Shown here in pieces: positions 12,952 to 15,758 of a DNA stretch of 15,758 nt. Positions within the stretch are counted from its first letter, which is position 1. Each line of letters begins with the position of its first letter. A model generated the notes under the pieces. It was not told the DNA's origin. It made no database searches and saw only the letters and a program-made list of their open reading frames with translations. Location of the stretch: contig USQL01000053.1 in assembly GCA_900556935.1 (NCBI GenBank), forward strand, positions 1 through 15,758, given 5' to 3'. This DNA is from an uncultured Eubacteriales bacterium (GTDB taxonomy: Bacteria > Bacillota > Clostridia > Oscillospirales > Oscillospiraceae). The translations under genes were made by a program, and so were the position numbers.

Positions 12952-14277
12952 TCACTCAGGGGATTTCAAACTTTTTACAACCGATATCTGGGTGTGCCCG
13001 TAGCGGCGCAGGGCTTCCTGCGCGTTTGCGTCGATGCGCTCCCCGCACATGACGATGGGCACGGCGGGGGGACAGCTGACGGAGGCGGCGGAAAGAATCC
13101 TGCCCAGACTTTTTTCTACGGGAACAGCTTCTCTGGGACCCAAGAACGCCTCCCTGGGAGAGAGCACCGCCTCCGGGCGGCAGAGGGACAGGGAATGGGC
13201 CCGGCTTTCCCGGCGGGGAAGGGCCTCCAGAGTCTCCCGGAGGCGGAGAAGGTCTTCCCGGGGATTTTCCGGGGTGAACAGAAAGACAATGTGGTCTTCG
13301 TCCTGAAATTCACAGAAAATGTTCTGCTTTTCCAGCGCTTCCGCCACTTCCTCCCCGGAATAGCCCCAGAGATCCGTGCGGACGGTGAGCTTTAATAGCT
13401 CGTCCCCCACCAGGGTGAAGCCACGGGCCAGGAGGCTGCCCTTCAGGGCGGCCAGGATGGGGGCCATGGCCAGCAGCCGGTCCGGCAGGACCTCCAAATA
13501 GACGTTGCACAGGTCCAGGGACTGGAGAATCAGATAGGAGGGACTGGTGGAGCCGAACAGGGCCATGGCATCCTTGACATCCTGGCGGTCTTCTTCCCGC
13601 TCAAAGTGGAGATAGGCCCCGCCGGTGAGCACCGGCAGGGTTTTATGGGCGGAGTCGCAGCACATGCTGGCCCCCAGGTCCATGGGGTGGCGGCTTTCCG
13701 GAAGAAAGCGCAGATAGGCCCCGTGGGCGTTGTCCACCAAAAGAGGCACCCCGTGGGCTCGGCACACCTGGGCAATGCCCCGGATGTCGGCGGTATTTCC
13801 CAGGTAATCGGGGCTGGTCAGGTAGACGGCGAAGGGGGCCTTGGGCTCTTCCAGAATCGCCTGCTCCACCTGGGCGGGGGTGAGGGGGCAGCTGAGATAA
13901 TCCGTCCCCGCCCACAGCCACTTTATGGGGAAACCCAGCAAAATGGCGGAATTCAGGAAGCTTTTGTGGGCATTTCGCCCGGCCAGCACCTTCCCTCGGC
14001 GGTTGGCCCTTGTATAGGAAAGGCAGAGCATGGCCTGGATGCACAGGGTCGAGCCCCCCGCGGAATAGACCGTGGGGCAGCCAAAGAGCCGGGAGGCGTT
14101 TTGCTCGCTTTCCGCAATGATGCCGGAGGCGTGGAATAGGTCGTCCGCCCCCGCAATCTCCGTAATGTCCCGGCTTTCGCAGCCCAGGAAGGAAACGCCT
14201 TTGTGCCCCGGCATGTGAAAACGTGCCGGGGCAGAGCTTGCGTATTGATTTACAAAGTCGCGGATGGGGGTGTTCAC
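12952..14277 (-). CDS. Orn/Lys/Arg decarboxylase-family PLP enzyme
   Basis: This 441-residue fold-type I PLP enzyme of the OKR decarboxylase family begins TPIRDFVNQYASSAPARFHMPGHKG, the family's N-terminal signature. DNAH (Asp182, His185) contacts PLP, and Lys212 in SAHKTLP is the predicted Schiff-base lysine. The smaller C-terminal domain lies at about 330-430. Members decarboxylate lysine, arginine or ornithine to diamines or agmatine; the substrate is not evident. The length fits the short Gram-positive form, without the N-terminal wing domain of the E. coli inducible enzymes. The GTG at 14277 overlaps the maturase stop as GTGA, with GGGAG about 7 nt upstream. An upstream ATG at 14418 would start inside the maturase gene and is rejected. 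Co-transcription with the SCIFF maturase is therefore likely. Confidence 0.88.
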   Translation of the reverse strand: MNTPIRDFVNQYASSAPARFHMPGHKGVSFLGCESRDITEIAGADDLFHASGIIAESEQNASRLFGCPTVYSAGGSTLCIQAMLCLSYTRANRRGKVLAGRNAHKSFLNSAILLGFPIKWLWAGTDYLSCPLTPAQVEQAILEEPKAPFAVYLTSPDYLGNTADIRGIAQVCRAHGVPLLVDNAHGAYLRFLPESRHPMDLGASMCCDSAHKTLPVLTGGAYLHFEREEDRQDVKDAMALFGSTSPSYLILQSLDLCNVYLEVLPDRLLAMAPILAALKGSLLARGFTLVGDELLKLTVRTDLWGYSGEEVAEALEKQNIFCEFQDEDHIVFLFTPENPREDLLRLRETLEALPRRESRAHSLSLCRPEAVLSPREAFLGPREAVPVEKSLGRILSAASVSCPPAVPIVMCGERIDANAQEALRRYGHTQISVVKSLKSPE

Positions 14278-15650
14278 CGGTTTTCTCCCAGCTTTTCGGC
14301 CACCTGGACCATGATGGCGCACTCCATGCGTTTGCGGAACAGCTTGCAGCCGTATTCGTATACGCCCTTTACAGAGCCGGTGGCATGGTAGGCGTTGGCG
14401 GCGCAGCCGCCGGAGCAATAGAGTCTTGCCCAGCAGTCGTGGCAGTCCGGGCGGGCGTAGACGTTGCAGGAGGCGAATTCCTGCTGGATGTCCGTGTTGG
14501 TCACCCCGTCCCAGATGTTGCCCAGCTTGAATTTCTCCTCGCCCACAAACTGGTGGCAGGGGTAGAGGTCGCCCCAGGGGGTGACGGCCATGTATTCCGT
14601 TCCGCTGCCGCAGCCGGAAATCCGCTTGTAGATGCAGGGGCCGCCGGTGAGGTCAATCATATAGTGGTAGAAGGTGAAGGGACGGCCCTCCCGGTAGCGC
14701 TCCAGCTGGAGCTTTGCCAGGTCCTCATACTGCCGCATGAGAATGGGCAGGTCCTCCTCGGTTAGCTCCGAGGGATCGCCCTTGGCGGTGACGACAGGCT
14801 CCATGCTGAGCTCGGTAAACCCCAGGTCCAGCATGGTCTTGATGTCCTCTAAGAAGTCCGGGTTGTGGTGGGTGAAGGTGCCCCGCATGTAGTAGTTTTT
14901 GCCGTCGCGCTGACGGACCAGCTCCTGGAACTTGGGGACAATTTTGTCGTAGCTGCCGTGGCCCGCGTAGTCCACCCGGAACCGGTCGTGGACCTCCTTC
15001 CGGCCGTCCAGACTCAGGACCACGTTGCTCATCTCCTTGTTGGCAAAGTCGATGACATCCTGGTCAATGAGCATGCCGTTGGTGGTCAGGGTGAAGCGGA
15101 AGTTCTTGCCCGCTTCCTTTTCAATGCTCCGGGCGTAGGCAACCAGCTGCTTTACCACGTCAAAGTTCATCAGGGGCTCGCCGCCGAAGAAGTCCACCTC
15201 CAGATTCTTCCGGGTGCCGGAGTGGGCAACCAGGAAATCCAGGGCCTGCTTGCCTACCTCAAAGGACATGAGCGCCCGGTCTCCGTGGTATTTGCCCTGG
15301 GAGGCAAAGCAGTAGGAGCAGTTCAGGTTGCAGGTGTGGGCGATGTGCAGACACAGGGCCTTCACCACCCCGGAGGTCCGGGCCTTTAATTCCCCTGCCA
15401 TGGGGGCGAAGGTATCCGGGGTAAAGAGCTTGCCCGCATCCTTCAAGGAGGTGATGTCGTCGTAGCACTCGGAAAGCTCTGACCGGTCAATCTGGGGATA
15501 TTTTTGGGCGACCCGGTCGATGGCTTCCTCCCGGGAATGGCTTTCGTAAAGGCCAATCAGGTCGTAGGCGGCCTCGTCCACCACGTGGACAGAGCCGGAG
15601 CACACGTCCAGAACGATGTTGTAGCCGTTTAACTGGTACTGATGGATCAT
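14274..15650 (-). CDS. scfB: SCIFF peptide maturase, radical SAM/SPASM enzyme
   Basis: The 458-residue product starts MIHQYQLNGYNIVLDVCSGSV, a typical N-terminus for the SCIFF maturase, with a PqqD/RRE-like peptide-binding region to about 90. The radical SAM cluster motif is Cys107-x3-Cys111-x2-Cys114, followed by FFGGEP (154-159) and TTNG (189-192). The C-terminal SPASM/twitch domain has Cys347, Cys365, Cys403-x2-Cys406-x5-Cys412-x3-Cys416 and Cys435, enough for two auxiliary Fe-S clusters. Family members form Cys-to-residue thioether bonds in the six-cysteine SCIFF precursor, whose gene tail lies 62 nt upstream. AAAGGAA precedes the ATG. A hairpin between precursor and maturase should lower maturase expression relative to the peptide. 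Confidence 0.96.
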   Translation of the reverse strand: MIHQYQLNGYNIVLDVCSGSVHVVDEAAYDLIGLYESHSREEAIDRVAQKYPQIDRSELSECYDDITSLKDAGKLFTPDTFAPMAGELKARTSGVVKALCLHIAHTCNLNCSYCFASQGKYHGDRALMSFEVGKQALDFLVAHSGTRKNLEVDFFGGEPLMNFDVVKQLVAYARSIEKEAGKNFRFTLTTNGMLIDQDVIDFANKEMSNVVLSLDGRKEVHDRFRVDYAGHGSYDKIVPKFQELVRQRDGKNYYMRGTFTHHNPDFLEDIKTMLDLGFTELSMEPVVTAKGDPSELTEEDLPILMRQYEDLAKLQLERYREGRPFTFYHYMIDLTGGPCIYKRISGCGSGTEYMAVTPWGDLYPCHQFVGEEKFKLGNIWDGVTNTDIQQEFASCNVYARPDCHDCWARLYCSGGCAANAYHATGSVKGVYEYGCKLFRKRMECAIMVQVAEKLGENR

Positions 15651-15669
15651 ATCTGTTCCTTTCTACATG

Positions 15670-15699
15670 AAAAATGCCGCCCAAACAGGCGGCATTTTC
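15670..15699 (-). terminator. Hairpin terminator/attenuator between SCIFF precursor and maturase
   Basis: The 11-bp perfect arms AAAATGCCGCC (15671-15681) and GGCGGCATTTT (15688-15698) flank a 6-nt loop. The minus-strand RNA leaves with UUUUU. It begins 14 nt after the precursor stop and ends about 20 nt before the maturase start, so partial read-through must supply the maturase mRNA unless an unseen promoter exists. Such hairpins commonly set a high precursor-to-enzyme ratio in RiPP operons. Confidence 0.85.
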
Positions 15700-15712
15700 G
15701 CACAAAATAAGC

Positions 15713-15758
15713 TTACTTATTCTTGTTCTCGCACTTCTGGTTGGCGATGCCGCTGCTG
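15713..15758 (-). CDS. scfA: SCIFF precursor peptide, C-terminal tail only
   Basis: The last 14 codons before TAA read SSGIANQKCENKNK; the rest lies beyond the window. The NQ-x-CENK ending next to a SCIFF maturase identifies the six-cysteine RiPP precursor tail (family about 45 residues). In family members I recall, the residue seven before the last Cys is also Cys; here it is Ser (AGC, one base from TGC). Because only the tail is visible, the total cysteine count is unknown. Confidence 0.85.
   Translation of the reverse strand, partial: SSGIANQKCENKNK

Noticed and set aside
14278..14418. Extension of the PLP enzyme into the maturase gene
   Set aside because: The extra 47 residues are an out-of-frame reading of SPASM coding sequence, Arg-rich and unlike the family. 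The GTG with GTGA overlap gives the conserved N-terminus.

Overview
The window looks like chromosomal DNA of a GC-rich anaerobic clostridial Firmicute, most likely an Oscillospiraceae/Ruminococcaceae-type gut organism. Three things point there: a SCIFF ribosomal-peptide locus (precursor tail plus radical SAM maturase), which is a hallmark of Clostridia; strong Gram-positive AGGAGG ribosome-binding sites; and several palindromic dispersed intergenic repeats of the sort common in these genomes. The assignment rests on protein families and repeats, not on a marker gene.

Layout, plus strand first. Positions 3-161 hold the broken end of a GltD-like FAD/NAD(P) oxidoreductase. A compact operon follows (299-1771): a PadR-family regulator behind a near-consensus promoter that carries a dyad, an unrecognised 48-residue basic protein, and a HAAS/DUF4097 protein with ten beta-strand repeats, all overlapping. 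A HAD-IIA phosphatase (1907-2692) ends at a palindromic repeat with a T-tract.

Positions 2842-10021 are on the minus strand. In transcription order they hold an ABC half-exporter, an AraC-type regulator with a degenerate receiver domain (7-nt overlap with the exporter), a terminator, and an Fbp/Pot-like ABC importer: lipoprotein binding protein, ATPase, fused double permease. A nested-hairpin repeat lies between the binding protein and ATPase genes. Four copies of CTGTGnAAA lie upstream of the exporter, binding-protein and ATPase genes, all in one orientation.

Positions 10277-10867 (plus) encode a small RluA-family pseudouridine synthase, which shares a bidirectional terminator with a convergent DUF2207 membrane protein (minus, TTG start). 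The right end (minus) is the SCIFF operon: precursor tail, intergenic hairpin, maturase, then an Orn/Lys/Arg-decarboxylase-family PLP enzyme coupled to the maturase by a GTGA overlap.

No complete new system is proven. The best leads are the SCIFF tail with Ser where Cys is expected, the coupled PLP enzyme, the non-canonical receiver with its possible operator motif, the PadR/small-protein/DUF4097 operon, and a repeat pair with compensatory hairpin changes.
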